Shown here: piece by piece, positions 1-7,855 of the stretch | Layout of the letters: every line of letters starts with the position of its first letter | How positions within the stretch are numbered: the stretch's first letter is position 1 | DNA from: Candidatus Cohnella colombiensis | Lineage (GTDB): Bacteria > Bacillota > Bacilli > Paenibacillales > Paenibacillaceae | Length of the DNA: 64,000 nucleotides | NCBI GenBank assembly: GCA_029203125.1 | Contig: CP119317.1 | Location: forward strand, 4,026,001-4,090,000 | Reading direction: 5' to 3' | The notes under the pieces: generated by a model | Told to the model about the DNA's origin: nothing | The model's database searches: none | The model's input: only the letters and a program-made list of their open reading frames with translations | Translations under genes and position numbers: made by a program

Positions 1-2
1 CG

Positions 3-503
3 GCTCAAGCACAGCCTGAACCCGCACAAGTGATGCCGTTCCAGCTAACCTCATCGGCTTTCGAGGATGGGGGGCGGATTGATATTAAATATACATACAC
101 CAACAAAAATTTGAGCGTTCCGCTCGCTTGGGGTACTCCACCAGAAGGAACGAAGTCGCTTGCTCTGTTTATGGTAGATCTCCATCCGGTTGCAGGTAAT
201 TGGGTACACTGGGTAATCGCCAATATGCCGGCTGATACGAGAGAGCTTTCTGAAGGGGTTTCTAAGACAGAACAAATTCCTCCAGGAAGTTTAGAAATTA
301 AAAACTCGTTCGGCACAGTTGGATTTGGTGGACCACAACCGCCAGTGGGCTCCGGTGATCATGAATACAAGTTTATTTTGTACGCATTGAATGTAGAGTC
401 GATTGAATTGATGAATCGTGTATCATACGAACGCTTTCAAGAGATTGTGAAAGACAATGTGATCGCGTCAGTTGAACTTAGCGGTTTTTATGAAAATAAG
501 TAA
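3..503 (+). CDS. YbhB/YbcL-type PEBP (Raf kinase inhibitor-like) protein, 5' partial
   Basis: The frame is open to the window's left edge (AQAQPEPAQ precedes the first possible GTG/ATG at 30/33), so the true start and probably a signal or lipoprotein leader lie outside the window. The visible 160 or so residues carry the bacterial PEBP fold signature: a WGTPPEGTKSLALFMVDLHP segment, a VHWVIANMPADTREL stretch, and GFGGPQPPVGSGDHEYKFILYAL, which matches the GxxGPxPPxGxxHxY ligand-pocket motif of the family. Family members bind anionic or phospholipid-like ligands; a specific role here is unknown. A sigma-A-type promoter for the next gene follows the stop, so the two are probably separate transcripts. 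Confidence 0.85.
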   Translation, partial: AQAQPEPAQVMPFQLTSSAFEDGGRIDIKYTYTNKNLSVPLAWGTPPEGTKSLALFMVDLHPVAGNWVHWVIANMPADTRELSEGVSKTEQIPPGSLEIKNSFGTVGFGGPQPPVGSGDHEYKFILYALNVESIELMNRVSYERFQEIVKDNVIASVELSGFYENK

Positions 504-524
504 GTAGAAAGACTGAAATCAACT

Positions 525-554
525 TTGCTTGTCTGCTCTTGAAAGCGGTATAAT
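525..554 (+). promoter_or_regulatory. Sigma-A-type promoter of uspA
   Basis: TTGCTT at 525-530 and a perfect TATAAT at 549-554 are separated by 18 bp and lie 44 bp upstream of the universal stress protein start. Seen in sequence; no experimental start site is known. Confidence 0.75.
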
Positions 555-597
555 AAGTATAGGAAACGATTTTACAACATAAGAGAGGAGCTTTCCT

Positions 598-1032
598 ATG
601 CTGTACTCTAACATTGTAGTCGCATTCGATGGATCCAAAGCAGCAAGTAAGGCGCTAGACAAAGCAGTTGAACTAGTTAAGTTACTTCCAGATACCAAGC
701 TGACAGTTGTGCATAGCTATGATTTTCCAAGGTTGTACATCGCGGATGGCTTTGTATCAGCGCCTGTAAGTGTGAACCAGGACTATTATGAATTGGCGGA
801 AAAGACGTTAGAAGATGCGAAATCCCGACTAGTAGAAGCCGGAGTGAAGGCTGAGGTTGTACTATTGCGCGGTGGAGCTGCTGAAGTTATTCTCGATTAC
901 GTGAAGAAAAATGGTTCTGATCTGATTGTAGTTGGTAGCCGTGGATTGGGCGGGATTCGTGAATTTGTGCTCGGTAGTGTGAGCCATAACATTGTGCAAC
1001 ATGCAACGATTCCGGTTCTCGTAGTGAAATAG
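598..1032 (+). CDS. Universal stress protein, UspA family
   Basis: A single-domain 144-residue Usp. The N-terminal strand NIVVAFDGSKAASKALDKAVEL and the C-terminal ATP-binding motif GSRGLGGIREFVLGSVSHNIVQHATIPVLVVK, of the G-x2-G-x9-G(S/T) type, indicate the ATP-binding class of the family. The start at 598 is set by a GAGAGGAGC ribosome site. The product is a cytoplasmic homodimer by family analogy and is usually induced by stress or growth arrest. It has its own promoter and is followed by a hairpin terminator, so it looks monocistronic. The family is clear; the specific stress is not deducible. Confidence 0.92.
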   Translation: MLYSNIVVAFDGSKAASKALDKAVELVKLLPDTKLTVVHSYDFPRLYIADGFVSAPVSVNQDYYELAEKTLEDAKSRLVEAGVKAEVVLLRGGAAEVILDYVKKNGSDLIVVGSRGLGGIREFVLGSVSHNIVQHATIPVLVVK

Positions 1033-1074
1033 CTCTGCGGAATATGTGAGTACGATAAACAACATTAATGTAAA

Positions 1075-1109
1075 ACTGGTGTCTGTACTGTACGGGTGCC
1101 AGTTTTTTT
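1075..1109 (+). terminator. Rho-independent terminator of uspA
   Basis: ACTGG pairs with CCAGT, extended by G-T pairs, and is followed by seven T residues 40-75 bp past the uspA stop. Moderate stem quality. Confidence 0.65.
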
Positions 1110-1220
1110 GTTGAATTTAGGCTTGAAATGCGCTTAAAGGTTATTCTCCTTATAAGGACCAAGCTTTACCTAATAAATAGTAGTGTACTCGAATATAATC
1201 AGAGCATAGGAGGCGTTAAA

Positions 1221-1541
1221 ATGTTAGTCGTTACAACAGAAAATATTGCAGGGCATCGCATCGATCGTGTAATAGGGCAAACATTTGGTGTAGTTGTAAG
1301 AAGCCGAGGTTTAGGAGGCAATATTACCGCATCTATTCGTAGCATCTTTGGTGGTGAGATTAAGGAATATACGGAAATGATTGAGGATGCGCGCAAGCAA
1401 GCGATCGATCGGATGATACAGAACGCACATGCGATGGGCGCGAATGCAATTGTCATGATGCGCTTCGATTCAGGAGAGATCGGCCAGACAATGTCAGAGA
1501 TCGTCGCATACGGAACAGCAGTTGTGATTGTGAGGGAATAG
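1221..1541 (+). CDS. YbjQ/UPF0145 family protein
   Basis: A 106-residue protein that matches UPF0145 (YbjQ) from end to end: MLVVTTENIAGHRIDRVIGQTFGVVVRSRG at the start and GANAIVMMRFDSGEIGQTMSEIVAYGTAVVIV at the end. Family members are homopentameric and sometimes called heavy-metal-binding, but biochemical function is unproven. The start at 1221 is chosen over an in-frame codon at 1128 because an AGGAGGCG ribosome site lies 6 bp upstream and the family starts here. The next small membrane protein begins one base after the stop, so the two are probably translationally coupled. Confidence 0.9.
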   Translation: MLVVTTENIAGHRIDRVIGQTFGVVVRSRGLGGNITASIRSIFGGEIKEYTEMIEDARKQAIDRMIQNAHAMGANAIVMMRFDSGEIGQTMSEIVAYGTAVVIVRE

Positions 1542-1542
1542 G

Positions 1543-1782
1543 ATGGAATTTCTTGTGTTCCTCTATATTATCATCGGTCCGGCAGTCGTCATTATCTCGA
1601 TTATCGCTACATATTATTTTCGCCGAAACCGTTTGAAAGAGCAAAAGGCTGTGCCCACTCATGGATTTCACCCGACAGATGAAATATTCATCGATCCTAC
1701 GACTAATATTAAGCAGCGTGTTTGGTTCAATCCTCATACCGGGGAAAGACGGTATCAGAACATGGATGATCATTTAAGCTAG
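1543..1782 (+). CDS. Small single-pass membrane protein of unknown function
   Basis: 79 residues: a hydrophobic segment at about residues 3-25 (FLVFLYIIIGPAVVIISIIA), then a basic stop-transfer RRNRLKEQK and a soluble tail containing DPTTNIKQRVWFNPHTGERRYQ. The start is one base after the UPF0145 stop, with no separate ribosome site visible beyond the end of that gene, which suggests translational coupling and a shared role. No family is recognised. The downstream 100 bp belongs to the catalase promoter. Confidence 0.75.
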   Translation: MEFLVFLYIIIGPAVVIISIIATYYFRRNRLKEQKAVPTHGFHPTDEIFIDPTTNIKQRVWFNPHTGERRYQNMDDHLS

Positions 1783-1802
1783 CAACGAGAATGACCCCTA
1801 GA

Positions 1803-1817
1803 TTATAATCATTATAA
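1803..1817. promoter_or_regulatory. PerR box upstream of catalase
   Basis: TTATAATCATTATAA is a perfect match to the Bacillus PerR consensus TTATAATNATTATAA. It lies 8 bp upstream of the catalase -35 element. PerR represses peroxide-defence genes such as katA in Bacillus until its Fe/Mn site is oxidised; direct control here is an inference from the site. Confidence 0.85.
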
Positions 1818-1825
1818 ATTACTTC

Positions 1826-1853
1826 TTGACTTGTTATTTAGAATTGTTATCAT
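1826..1853 (+). promoter_or_regulatory. Catalase promoter with a second PerR-like box
   Basis: TTGACT (1826-1831) and TATCAT (1848-1853) are 16 bp apart. A second PerR-like box, TTAGAATTGTTATCA at 1838-1852, matches 12 of 14 defined consensus positions and overlaps the spacer and the -10. This arrangement would let PerR block polymerase directly, with the perfect upstream box adding affinity. Confidence 0.7.
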
Positions 1854-1891
1854 TTAGTTATGTTTATAATTCTATTATGAGGTGATTTCAA

Positions 1892-3346
1892 TTGAGTACA
1901 GAAAACAGGAAGCTAACGACTAGCACAGGAGCTCCAGTAGGCGACAATCAGAACTCTCTAACAGCTGGCAGACGTGGTCCGACACTCATTCAAGACGTTC
2001 ACCTTCTGGAAAAATTGGCGCATTTTAACCGTGAACGTGTACCTGAGCGTGTCGTTCATGCGAAAGGTGCGGGCGCACACGGATATTTCCAGGTTACGAA
2101 CGATGTAACACAATATACAAAGGCAGCTTTCCTTTCTGAAGTAGGTAAGAAAACGCCGATGTTCATTCGTTTCTCCACTGTTGCAGGTGAGCTGGGCTCC
2201 GCAGATACAGTACGTGACCCACGTGGATTTTCAGTTAAGTTCTACACAGAAGAAGGCAACTTTGATATCGTAGGTAACAATACGCCAGTATTTTTCATCC
2301 GTGATGCGATCAAGTTCCCAGACTTTATTCATACACAAAAACGTCATCCGCAAACACACCTGAAAAACCCTACCGCAGTATGGGATTTCTGGTCGTTGTC
2401 TCCGGAATCTTTGCATCAAGTGACGATCCTCATGTCTGACCGCGGTATTCCTGCAACACTAAGACATACGCACGGTTATGGAAGTCACACATTCAAATGG
2501 GTTAACGCTGATGGTAACGGTGTATGGGTGAAATATCACTTCCGTACTGAGCAAGGCATAAAGAACCTAGATGTTAACTTGGCAGCAAAGCTCGCAGGTG
2601 AAAATCCTGATTACCATACAGAAGACCTGTTCAATGCGATCGACAAGGGTGATTTCCCAGCTTGGACATTGTCCATTCAAGTGATGCCGTTCGAAGATGC
2701 AGATACGTACCGTTTCGATCCGTTCGATGTAACGAAAGTGTGGTCTCAAAAGGACTATCCATTGATTGAGGTTGGTCGTATGGTTTTGAATAGAAACCCA
2801 GAAAACTACTTTGCTGAAGTTGAGCAAGCGACGTTCTCCCCAGGTAATTTCGTGCCGGGTATCGAAGCTTCTCCAGATAAAATGCTTCAAGGTCGTTTGT
2901 TCGCATATGCAGATGCGCATCGTTATCGTGTAGGTGCAAACCATAATACATTGCCGATCAACAAGCCAATTGCAGAAGTGAACAACAATCAACGTGATGG
3001 CGCAATGCGTCCAGACAGCAACGGAGGTTCGGGAGTTTACTACGAGCCGAACAGCTTTGGTGGTGCGAAGGAATCCCCCGCGGATCGCATTTCACCATAC
3101 GAAGTATCCGGTCATGTGGATAGTGTTGCTTATGATCACGACGATCACTACACACAAGCAGGTGATTTGTATCGCTTGTTGTCAGCGGAAGAGCGCGCTC
3201 GCTTGGTTGCGAACATTGTAGGCGCAATGAAGCCAGTGGAGAGAGACGATATTAAGCTGCGTCAAATCGCACACTTCTACAAAGCAGATCCTGAATACGG
3301 ACAAAAAGTTGCAGAAGGACTTGGTTTGGCAGTACCAACGGTATAA
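1892..3346 (+). CDS. katA: Monofunctional haem catalase (KatA type, small-subunit clade)
   Basis: A 484-residue haem catalase that dismutates hydrogen peroxide in the cytoplasm. Visible active-site elements: the distal His in ERVVHAKGAGAHG (about residue 56), the distal Asn in DIVGNNTPVFF, the FSTVAGELGSADTVRDPRGF block, and the proximal haem-ligand Tyr in RLFAYADAHRYRVG (about 338). It has full family length and no C-terminal flavodoxin-like extension, so it belongs to the small-subunit class. The start is TTG at 1892, supported by a GAGGTGAT ribosome site 6 bp upstream and by the family N-terminus. A strong terminator follows. Regulation by PerR is predicted from two boxes in the promoter. 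Confidence 0.96.
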   Translation: MSTENRKLTTSTGAPVGDNQNSLTAGRRGPTLIQDVHLLEKLAHFNRERVPERVVHAKGAGAHGYFQVTNDVTQYTKAAFLSEVGKKTPMFIRFSTVAGELGSADTVRDPRGFSVKFYTEEGNFDIVGNNTPVFFIRDAIKFPDFIHTQKRHPQTHLKNPTAVWDFWSLSPESLHQVTILMSDRGIPATLRHTHGYGSHTFKWVNADGNGVWVKYHFRTEQGIKNLDVNLAAKLAGENPDYHTEDLFNAIDKGDFPAWTLSIQVMPFEDADTYRFDPFDVTKVWSQKDYPLIEVGRMVLNRNPENYFAEVEQATFSPGNFVPGIEASPDKMLQGRLFAYADAHRYRVGANHNTLPINKPIAEVNNNQRDGAMRPDSNGGSGVYYEPNSFGGAKESPADRISPYEVSGHVDSVAYDHDDHYTQAGDLYRLLSAEERARLVANIVGAMKPVERDDIKLRQIAHFYKADPEYGQKVAEGLGLAVPTV

Positions 3347-3371
3347 TCTATTATTTGTGAGTGATTGAATA

Positions 3372-3415
3372 AGAGGGCTGTTTCAAAGCGCACGCTTTGA
3401 AACAGCCCTCTTTGT
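3372..3415 (+). terminator. Strong terminator of catalase gene
   Basis: A perfect 18-bp stem (AGAGGGCTGTTTCAAAGC and its complement) with a GCAC loop, followed by TTTG. It lies 25 bp past the catalase stop. Confidence 0.85.
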
Positions 3416-3435
3416 TATTGAAGTTGCGTGCCCGC

Positions 3436-3580
3436 CGAATGCTGCAAGACCGCGAGACGGTCTTAGGAGCTCAAAAGTAGCTCCACCGGATGCTGCAAGA
3501 CCGCGAAACGGTCTTAGGAGTGTGAAAAGTAGCTCCGCTGGATGTTGCAAGACCGCGAAACGGTCTTAGGAGCTCAAAAG
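3436..3580. repeat. Three-copy tandem array of ~51-bp hairpin-bearing repeats
   Basis: Three near-identical units each contain GCAAGACCGCGAAACGGTC followed by TTAGGAG. Within each, AAGACCG and CGGTCTT form a 7-bp hairpin with a 5-base loop. The AAGACCG arms start at 3446, 3497 and 3549, giving a period of 51 and 52 bp. Inter-core sequence is also repeated (CTCAAAAGTAGCTCC-like), so these are tandem repeats and not CRISPR spacers. The array fills the gap between the catalase terminator and the convergent EamA gene. No function is known to me. Confidence 0.85.
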
Positions 3581-3587
3581 CGTCCGA

Positions 3588-4445
3588 CTATTCCAGTAAC
3601 CGCAGCAACATCACCCCGATAAAGGCCAATGAAATCCCCAATAGCTGCAAGCGTGTGAATTGTTCTTTTAAATAAAATCGCGAGAACAAGAGGAATAAGA
3701 GAACATTCGCAGCTAGCACTGCAGATACAAGTCCGGTGGCACCTAACTTAAATGCAGGTAACACTAGAATCATCCCAGAAACGTGAGTGGTTCCTACTAT
3801 CATCCCCCATAGGAAGGTGCGGCGGGCAGACCACATTTTTACGGATGAACGATTTACAAGCTCTCGTTGCCTCCACCAAGAGAAGAAAAATAAAACTGTC
3901 CCTGTTATGAACATTAACGATAGCGTCGGAAGGACGCCTCCGCCTAGCAGCTGAGATTGCTTCGAGGATAGATCGGTAATCGCAAATGCGAGCATCGCTA
4001 TAACTGCCCACTGAATACCTTTTAGATCGGACAGTGTCAGATCATTCGTATAACGAATAATGAGAATCCCGAGCATGATCAAGACGAATGAACTAATCTG
4101 TGCATGATTAATTGTCTCATTCCACAATATGTAAGCAACAATGAGAACGACAGCAGGAGGAAGTGCAGTGAAAATCGCGACGAGTGAGGGCTTGCCGACT
4201 GCAAATCCCTTATACAAGGAAGAGTTCGCCAAGTAAGAGGAGATGCCCATAAATACACCGATCAGAGCTCCCGAATTCCATGGCTGCATCACAAAGAAAT
4301 TGGCAGTGAACGTAACGATTGCCCCAAGTGTAAACACTCCAAGCAACATAAGATTGCGATCAAGCGGTTTTTGAGAAGAAATCTGATAAAGAATAGCTCG
4401 AAGTCCGAAGCATAATGCTGCAGATAGCGCGTAAATTAACCACAA
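3588..4445 (-). CDS. EamA/DMT-superfamily transporter
   Basis: A 285-residue integral membrane protein with about ten hydrophobic helices arranged as two EamA repeats (roughly residues 1-140 and 145-285), typical of drug/metabolite transporters. The first repeat carries the LFTALPPAVVLIVAYILWNE signature and the second ends with the family-like YLKEQFTRLQLLGISLAFIGVMLL. The start is a TTG about 10 bp after a GAGGGAG ribosome site. The substrate cannot be predicted. It lies 18 bp downstream of exoA on the same strand and may be cotranscribed with fabV and exoA. Confidence 0.85.
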   Translation of the reverse strand: MWLIYALSAALCFGLRAILYQISSQKPLDRNLMLLGVFTLGAIVTFTANFFVMQPWNSGALIGVFMGISSYLANSSLYKGFAVGKPSLVAIFTALPPAVVLIVAYILWNETINHAQISSFVLIMLGILIIRYTNDLTLSDLKGIQWAVIAMLAFAITDLSSKQSQLLGGGVLPTLSLMFITGTVLFFFSWWRQRELVNRSSVKMWSARRTFLWGMIVGTTHVSGMILVLPAFKLGATGLVSAVLAANVLLFLLFSRFYLKEQFTRLQLLGISLAFIGVMLLRLLE

Positions 4446-4463
4446 AGTTGTCGAACTCCCTCG

Positions 4464-5219
4464 TTAGCTCGTAATTGTCAACGTAATCGGGCAGTGGTCG
4501 CTGCCAAGAATGTCGCAATCGATCTGAGCGTCGGTAATGGAAGATGCAAGTCTAGCAGATGCGATAAAATAGTCGATGCGCCATCCGACATTGCGTGCTC
4601 TCACACCAGGCATATTGGACCACCACGAATAGATGTCGGTTCGTTCTGGATATAGGTGTCGGTAGGTGTCGATGAAGCCTGCATCCAGCAGGTTCGTCAT
4701 CTTTTCGCGTTCCTCCTTTGTAAACCCAGAATTACCATGATTGGATTTCGCGTTCTTAATATCAATTTCTTGATGAGCAACATTAAGATCCCCGCATGCG
4801 ATAACGGGTTTTTGCTTATCTAACTGTTGCAAATAATGGCGGAAGCGATCTTCCCAGACGAGACGCTCCTCTAGTCGTGACAAGTCGCGTTTCGCATTCG
4901 GCGTATATACGGTTATAAAGTAAAAGTGTTCAAACTCCAAAGTGATGATCCGACCCTCAGACTCGAAATCTTCCTCCATCCCATAGCGCACAGAAAGAGG
5001 CCTGATCCTCGTAAAGATAGCTGTTCCTGAGTAACCTTTTTTAACAGCATAATTCCAATATTGTTCATAGCTTTCACCGAGGTCTAGGTTGATTTGCCCT
5101 TCCTGTAGCTTCGTTTCCTGGACGCAGAAGATGTCAGCATCCGTTTCCTTAAAGTAGTCGAGAAAGCCTTTGTTCAAACTGGCCCTTAAACCGTTGACAT
5201 TCCATGAGACGAACTTCAC
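4464..5219 (-). CDS. exoA: Exodeoxyribonuclease III / AP endonuclease (ExoA)
   Basis: About 251 residues. An exonuclease-endonuclease-phosphatase domain protein that cleaves 5' of abasic sites in base-excision repair. Visible motifs: the N-terminal KFVSWNVNGLRA (Asn metal ligand), QETKLQ (Glu ligand), GDLNVAHQEIDI (catalytic Asp/Asn), WRIDYFIAS and the terminal GSDHCPI (catalytic Asp-His). An in-frame GTG lies 9 bp further upstream, but it is inside the AGGAGGTG ribosome site, so the GTG at 5219 giving MKFVSWN is chosen; this is also the family start. It is followed closely by an EamA transporter and preceded by fabV 12 bp away, suggesting an operon. Confidence 0.95.
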   Translation of the reverse strand: MKFVSWNVNGLRASLNKGFLDYFKETDADIFCVQETKLQEGQINLDLGESYEQYWNYAVKKGYSGTAIFTRIRPLSVRYGMEEDFESEGRIITLEFEHFYFITVYTPNAKRDLSRLEERLVWEDRFRHYLQQLDKQKPVIACGDLNVAHQEIDIKNAKSNHGNSGFTKEEREKMTNLLDAGFIDTYRHLYPERTDIYSWWSNMPGVRARNVGWRIDYFIASARLASSITDAQIDCDILGSDHCPITLTITS

Positions 5220-5231
5220 GTCGCCCACCTC

Positions 5232-6428
5232 CTAGTAAATGTTCGGTGCCACCACATTCGGATCTACATCGGCTTCGTAATCGACGCCTTCTGTTTCAAA
5301 GCCAAATAGCTGAAAAAATTCGCGACGATATCCGTCCAGGTCTGTGAGCTGATCAATATTATCGGATGTAATCGCGTTCCAGATTTCAGTGACCTCGGCT
5401 TGTACATCGTCACGTAGCTCCCAATCGTCGATCCGAATGCGTCCTTCCTCGTCGAGTGGAACAGTGCCGGTCGAACTGTATAGACGATCTGCGAAAAGGC
5501 GGTACGTTTGCTGGATGGTGTTTTCGTGCAGTCCCTTTTCTTTCATTACTTTATAGAGTGCGGACACATAGAGTGGGACGACAGGAATCGCTGAGCTGGA
5601 TTGCGTAACGAGCGCTTTGCTGACAGTGACGTAGGCGCGCCCGCCAGTCGCGTTTAGCTGTTCATGAAGATGCTGCGCGGTTGCTTCTAAGTGATCCTTC
5701 GCTCGACCGATCGTACCCGCACGATAGATGTCCTGTGTAATTTGCGATCCGATATAAGAATAGGAAATTGTCGTAGCATCGTCGGCGAGTACACCACCCT
5801 GTTGTAAAGCATCAATCCATCGTTGCCAATCATCGCCACCCATAACAGTTACGGTATCTTTAGTCTCAGACTCTGTTGCCGGCTCTAGCGTAACCAGACT
5901 TACTTCACCGGTGTGGAAATTGACGGTTTTGTTCGTGTAAGAATCGCTGATGGGTTTAAGCACGGAATTGGCGGTTTCTCCGGTTTCAGGATCGATTCTA
6001 CGCGCAGTTGCCACACTATAGATGACAAGGTCGACTTGTCCAATTTCCTTGCGAATGAGCTCGACCGCCTTAGCCTTTGTCTCGTCGGTAAATGCATCAC
6101 CGGTGACGCTAAAAGATTTCAGGCCTGCTTTGGCTGCTGCGTGCTCGAAAGCAGTTGAATTGTACCAGCCTGCAGAGGCGGTGCGACCTTTAGCAGCTTC
6201 ACTTTTACGGTAGATGCCTACCGTAGTTGCCCCGGCACCGAAAGCAGCGACTATCCGCGCTGAAAGTCCATAACCGGCCGAAGCGCCGATCACGAGTACG
6301 TTGCGCGGACCGTTTTGTAGGTGAGGCTGCCCTCCAACATATTGAATTTGCTCCTGTACTTGCTGCGCACAGCCCTCTGGATGTGCAGTCGTGCATATAA
6401 AGCCGCGAGTTCTAGGCTTGATGATCAT
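5232..6428 (-). CDS. fabV: Trans-2-enoyl-CoA/ACP reductase FabV
   Basis: 398 residues, the normal FabV length, starting MIIKPRTRGFICTTAHPEGC. It reduces the trans-2-enoyl group in the last step of fatty-acid elongation using NADH. Diagnostic features: a Rossmann motif VLVIGASAGYGLS near residues 44-56, and the FabV-specific Y-x8-K catalytic pair in YRAGTIGRAK (about 235/244), where FabI has Y-x6-K. FabV enzymes are typically insensitive to triclosan. An in-frame upstream extension of about 30 codons to 6518 is not used: it has no family similarity, and the ATG at 6428 has an AAGAAGGA ribosome site. A long leader with a terminator-like hairpin precedes it. No other fab gene is nearby. Confidence 0.95.
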   Translation of the reverse strand: MIIKPRTRGFICTTAHPEGCAQQVQEQIQYVGGQPHLQNGPRNVLVIGASAGYGLSARIVAAFGAGATTVGIYRKSEAAKGRTASAGWYNSTAFEHAAAKAGLKSFSVTGDAFTDETKAKAVELIRKEIGQVDLVIYSVATARRIDPETGETANSVLKPISDSYTNKTVNFHTGEVSLVTLEPATESETKDTVTVMGGDDWQRWIDALQQGGVLADDATTISYSYIGSQITQDIYRAGTIGRAKDHLEATAQHLHEQLNATGGRAYVTVSKALVTQSSSAIPVVPLYVSALYKVMKEKGLHENTIQQTYRLFADRLYSSTGTVPLDEEGRIRIDDWELRDDVQAEVTEIWNAITSDNIDQLTDLDGYRREFFQLFGFETEGVDYEADVDPNVVAPNIY

Positions 6429-6619
6429 GGAGATAGGTTCCTTCTTTCTATTCGTTAGCAAAAGGTTGCTGTTGTTGTCTTTAGTTCCTATCTTGCCCGA
6501 TATGAATGGATTACTCAAGATCCTTATTCGCGCTACCAGTTAAGATCTTCACGGAGTTGTGTGGTAACGTTCAACACAGCTTCGAAACCCAATCGCAAGA
6601 TGAACGTATATAGTATAAC

Positions 6620-6664
6620 AAAAAAGACGATTGCTCAGATCGAGGATCTGTACAATCGTCTAAT
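6620..6664 (-). terminator. Terminator/attenuator hairpin in the fabV leader (leftward)
   Basis: On the minus strand, AGACGATTG and CAATCGTCT form a 9-bp outer stem. An inner stem (CAGATC/GATCTG) lies inside it, and the hairpin is followed directly by TTTTTT. The only gene that could feed into it leftward starts at the promoter at 6750-6778, and fabV starts about 190 bp beyond it. It is therefore either an attenuator of fabV or the 3' end of a ~120-nt RNA. Confidence 0.7.
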
Positions 6665-6671
6665 ATTATAG

Positions 6672-6700
6672 TTGAAATATTTCACGTCATTTGGTACAAT
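6672..6700 (+). promoter_or_regulatory. Sigma-A-type promoter of the sigma factor gene
   Basis: TTGAAA (6672-6677) and TACAAT (6695-6700) with a 17-bp spacer, about 175 bp upstream of the RpoD-like gene. It lies in the divergent region between fabV and the sigma gene, overlapping the transcribed region of the opposing leader. Confidence 0.65.
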
Positions 6701-6749
6701 GAAGGATAGCGATGTTCACTGTAATTACAGCATCACCATAGATAACTCC

Positions 6750-6778
6750 ACAGTATCACACTCCCCACAATATGTCAA
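6750..6778 (-). promoter_or_regulatory. Minus-strand promoter for the fabV leader
   Basis: On the minus strand TTGACA (6778-6773) and TACTGT (6755-6750) are exactly 17 bp apart. Transcription would start near 6743, run past a CTGTAATTACAG palindrome and reach the hairpin at 6664-6626. The promoters at 6672-6700 and here face each other, so the two leaders overlap antisense. Confidence 0.6.
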
Positions 6779-6881
6779 TATGCATTTGCCTACAGTGTAG
6801 GGCTGGCGGGCTTAGAGCGTACTTTTGGACAGTTTCGAAGTGTGATTTTGGTGGACGGATAAGTCAAGGGGGCGGCATGAA

Positions 6882-7799
6882 ATGATGAGCGAACAACATG
6901 TGGATCAACATACAGACCAGCACGCAGATCACAATTTCGTACAAGAGGATATGAAGTGGTTATCAGGAGTAAAGATTGATGATCCAGTTCGACTGTACTT
7001 GAAAGAAATTGGTCGTGTCCAATTGTTATCCGGGGATGAAGAGATAGAGTTGGCAAAACGGATCGAAGAGGGCGACGAGGAAGCTAAGCAACGTTTGGCG
7101 GAAGCCAATCTGCGTCTTGTTGTAAGCATCGCGAGAAGATATGTCGGACGGGGAATGCTGTTTCTTGATCTTATTCAAGAAGGTAATCTTGGGTTGATTA
7201 AAGCAGTTGAGAAGTTCGACTACCGCAAAGGCTTTAAGTTCAGCACTTATGCGACGTGGTGGATTCGTCAAGCGATTACGCGCAGTATTGCGGATCATGG
7301 TAGAACGATTCGGATTCCAGTGCATATGATTGAGACGATTAACAAGTTTATTCGTGTATCGAGACAGATGCATCAAGAATTTGGGCGAGAGCCAACTCCG
7401 GAAGAAATTGCGATCGAGATGGAAATTACGCTTGAAAAAGTAAGAGAAATTATGAAGATTTCGCAGGAGCCCGTCTCGCTTGAAACGCCAATCGGCGAAG
7501 AGAACGACTCGAAGCTCGGCGAATTTATTGAAGATAGCGAAGCGGTTGAGCCTGCAGCAGCTGCGGCATATGAGCTCTTAAAGGAGCAACTCAAGGATGT
7601 GCTTGAATCTTTAACAGAGCGTGAAGAAAGTGTGCTGCGTCTACGTTTTGGCTTAGACGACGGTCGTTCGCGTACGTTGGAAGAAGTAGGCAAGGAGTTT
7701 GGAGTCACACGTGAACGGATTCGTCAGATTGAAGCGAAGGCGCTTCGCAAGCTGCGTCACCCTAGCCGAAGCAAGCAACTCAAGGATTTCTTAGAATAA
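6882..7799 (+). CDS. RpoD/SigA-like sigma-70 factor lacking region 1.1
   Basis: 305 residues. Region 1.2 starts at about residue 34 (DDPVRLYLKEIGRVQLLSGDEE). Regions 2.1-2.4 are intact (LRLVVSIARRYVGRGMLFLDLIQEGN, then YRKGFKFSTYATWWIRQAI). Region 3 contains TIRIPVHMIE, and region 4.2 contains SRTLEEVGKEFGVTRERIRQIEAKALRKLRHP. These match primary sigma factors closely, but the 60-70 residue acidic region 1.1 is absent, replaced by a short His/Gln/Asp-rich leader (EQHVDQHTDQHADH). It stands alone, not in a dnaG-rpoD operon, and is probably a group 2 paralogue beside a separate housekeeping SigA. The start is at 6882 or the adjacent ATG at 6885; AAGGGGG lies 9-12 bp upstream. Confidence 0.9.
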   Translation: MMSEQHVDQHTDQHADHNFVQEDMKWLSGVKIDDPVRLYLKEIGRVQLLSGDEEIELAKRIEEGDEEAKQRLAEANLRLVVSIARRYVGRGMLFLDLIQEGNLGLIKAVEKFDYRKGFKFSTYATWWIRQAITRSIADHGRTIRIPVHMIETINKFIRVSRQMHQEFGREPTPEEIAIEMEITLEKVREIMKISQEPVSLETPIGEENDSKLGEFIEDSEAVEPAAAAAYELLKEQLKDVLESLTEREESVLRLRFGLDDGRSRTLEEVGKEFGVTRERIRQIEAKALRKLRHPSRSKQLKDFLE

Positions 7800-7855
7800 T
7801 CCGGTCGAAGGTGATATTAGTCCGTTCATTCTAAGCTAAAGTAGGTGGATGAGCG

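Noticed and set aside
3436..3580. CRISPR or tRNA-like structure
   Set aside because: Three units with repeated linkers; no spacer diversity and no cloverleaf.
6429..6518. 30-residue N-terminal extension of FabV
   Set aside because: Family starts at MIIKPRTRG; the ATG at 6428 has its own ribosome site, and the extension has no family similarity.
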